Source: Bryobacterales bacterium (lineage in GTDB: Bacteria; Cyanobacteriota; Vampirovibrionia; Obscuribacterales; Obscuribacteraceae). From it: a stretch of 6,352 nt of DNA. Every line of letters begins with the position of its first letter. Within the stretch, counting starts at the first letter, position 1. Position numbers and translations under genes: made by a program. This document shows, in pieces, positions 6,020 through 6,352 of the stretch. The stretch lies in the NCBI GenBank assembly GCA_903970295.1, contig CAJCHQ010000593.1, positions 1 through 6,352 of the forward strand, read 5' to 3'. The notes below the pieces were generated by a model. That model was not told the DNA's origin. It worked only from the letters and a program-made list of their open reading frames with translations, and did no database searches.

Positions 6020-6184
6020 CTATTGCGCCGCAAATCGCCGGATGTTCCTCCGCCGAGGACAGGGCTGCTTGATGCGGCACAGCTTGAGGGCCCACCTCCC
6101 GGAGGAGGGTTTGGCTGCTGCCTTGCGTGTCTGTACTCGGTGCAGATTTCGCAAGGTATAACGTACGACTAGAGACATAGGCAT
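6020..6184 (-). CDS. Doubtful small basic ORF (54 residues)
   Basis: On the - strand an ATG at 6184 is preceded by TGGAG six bases upstream and opens a 54-codon frame ending in TAG. The product is very basic (MPMSLVVRYTLRNL at the start, PCPRRRNIRRF near the end), with no signal peptide or recognised motif. The 5979-6002 hairpin lies about 17 bases after the stop and could terminate it. The ribosome binding site is the only positive evidence. Arg-rich composition is also what random translation of GC-rich hairpin DNA gives, so this may be spurious. Confidence 0.18.
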   Translation of the reverse strand: MPMSLVVRYTLRNLHRVQTRKAAAKPSSGRWALKLCRIKQPCPRRRNIRRFAAQ

Positions 6185-6213
6185 TGTTCACTCCAGTTAT
6201 GTTGATGAAGAAA

Positions 6214-6251
6214 GTCCCCGAGACTTTCGACCAGCCGGGGACAAAGTTTTT
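6214..6251 (+). terminator. Terminator-like hairpin with T run, overlapped by an alternative hairpin
   Basis: GTCCCCG (6214-6220) pairs with CGGGGAC (6236-6242), seven pairs dominated by G-C, with a 15-base loop. AAAG and then five T (6247-6251) follow on the + strand. Read on the - strand, the same stem is followed by TTTCTTC, so it could work in both directions. A second hairpin, GAAAGTC (6210-6216) with GACTTTC (6222-6228), shares bases with the first stem, so the two cannot form together. This geometry is typical of attenuators, but the four-base AAAG between stem and T run is not ideal. Confidence 0.4.
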
Positions 6252-6278
6252 ATGAGATATTCGAGACTCCTAGGTATT

Positions 6279-6301
6279 GGCTGTGCAAACATTGCACAGC
6301 C
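6279..6301. repeat. Perfect 10-bp dyad with three-base centre
   Basis: GGCTGTGCAA (6279-6288) and TTGCACAGCC (6292-6301) are perfect reverse complements separated by ACA. No T run follows on either strand. The compact symmetry fits either a very stable RNA hairpin or an operator for a dimeric regulator. The regulated gene would lie right of the window or be the 282-residue gene about 370 bases away. Confidence 0.6.
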
Positions 6302-6307
6302 TGGGAA

Positions 6308-6324
6308 GTGGCTGAATTAGCCAC
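6308..6324. repeat. 6-bp perfect inverted repeat beside the 6279 dyad
   Basis: GTGGCT (6308-6313) and AGCCAC (6319-6324) flank GAATT. It sits six bases after the larger dyad, so together they form a tandem pair of hairpins close to the right edge of the window. No T run follows within the window. Confidence 0.45.
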
Positions 6325-6352
6325 GAACACCGGTCAGCGCTTTCTCTCAAAG

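Larger units (their letters stand above)
5910..6352. other. Hairpin-rich 443-base intergenic region, no confident gene
   Basis: This is upstream of the - strand genes and runs to the window edge. It must contain the promoter for the 282-residue gene, but I see no convincing -35/-10 pair. It contains hairpins at 5979-6002, 6095-6108 (CCTCC, CGGA loop, GGAGG), 6214-6242, 6279-6301 and 6308-6324. The 9-mer GTTTGCACA (5986-5994) recurs inverted as TGTGCAAAC (6282-6290). TATAAC at 6157-6162 resembles a + strand -10, but no -35 lies at proper spacing. Overlapping short ORFs on both strands are not persuasive as genes. Confidence 0.5.

Noticed and set aside
5903..6172. 89-codon + strand ORF (and the overlapping 107-codon frame from 5838)
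   Set aside because: Its ATG comes from the CCATGG palindrome at the start of the 282-residue gene. It has no ribosome binding site, and its low-complexity Pro/Gly-rich translation comes from hairpin DNA.
5943..6191. 82-codon - strand ORF with a GTG start
   Set aside because: The start is GTG with poorly spaced upstream purines. It runs through the 5979-6002 hairpin and shows no domain. The competing ATG frame at 6184 has the better-placed TGGAG and is itself doubtful.
1..6352. Insertion sequences, tRNA, CRISPR array, known defence or secretion systems
   Set aside because: I looked on both strands and saw no transposase motifs, terminal repeats with target duplications, tRNA cloverleaf, repeat-spacer arrays or signature proteins of known systems.

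Overview
The window looks like a chromosomal segment from a free-living, probably Gram-negative bacterium of intermediate GC content. Genes carry ordinary AGGA-type ribosome binding sites, and two products have Sec-type signal peptides with A-x-A-like cleavage sites. I cannot name the lineage. Nothing here is diagnostic of a clade, and there is no rRNA, tRNA, transposase, integrase, CRISPR array or conserved housekeeping gene.

Layout. The left part (1-1164) is read on the + strand. It holds an orphan polytopic membrane protein (50-781), a 194-base spacer packed with four hairpins (782-975), and a 62-residue secreted cationic peptide (976-1164). A convergent, partly AT-rich spacer follows (1165-1552), with a terminator-like hairpin facing each flank. 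The middle and right part (1553-5909) is read on the - strand. In transcription order it holds an unrecognised soluble, mostly helical protein (5061-5909), a secreted trypsin/HtrA-fold protein (4091-5029) and a large cytoplasmic glycoside hydrolase family 35 enzyme (1553-3985). The last 443 bases (5910-6352) hold no convincing gene but many inverted repeats, including a possible attenuator-like arrangement at 6210-6251 and a perfect 10-bp dyad at 6279-6301.

How the genes may work together. Only the GH35 enzyme has a confident biochemical role: hydrolysis of beta-linked galactose or a related sugar. The 282-residue protein and the protease-like protein are 31 bases apart and are probably co-transcribed. 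GH35 follows after a 105-base gap and may belong to the same transcript or have its own promoter. The most notable protein observation is that the protease-like protein keeps the His and Ser of the catalytic triad but has Gln where the HtrA-type Asp is expected. It may be a pseudoprotease or a protease with an altered triad. I see no recognisable defence system. The most unusual signals are this protein with its orphan partner, and the hairpin-rich spacers on either side.
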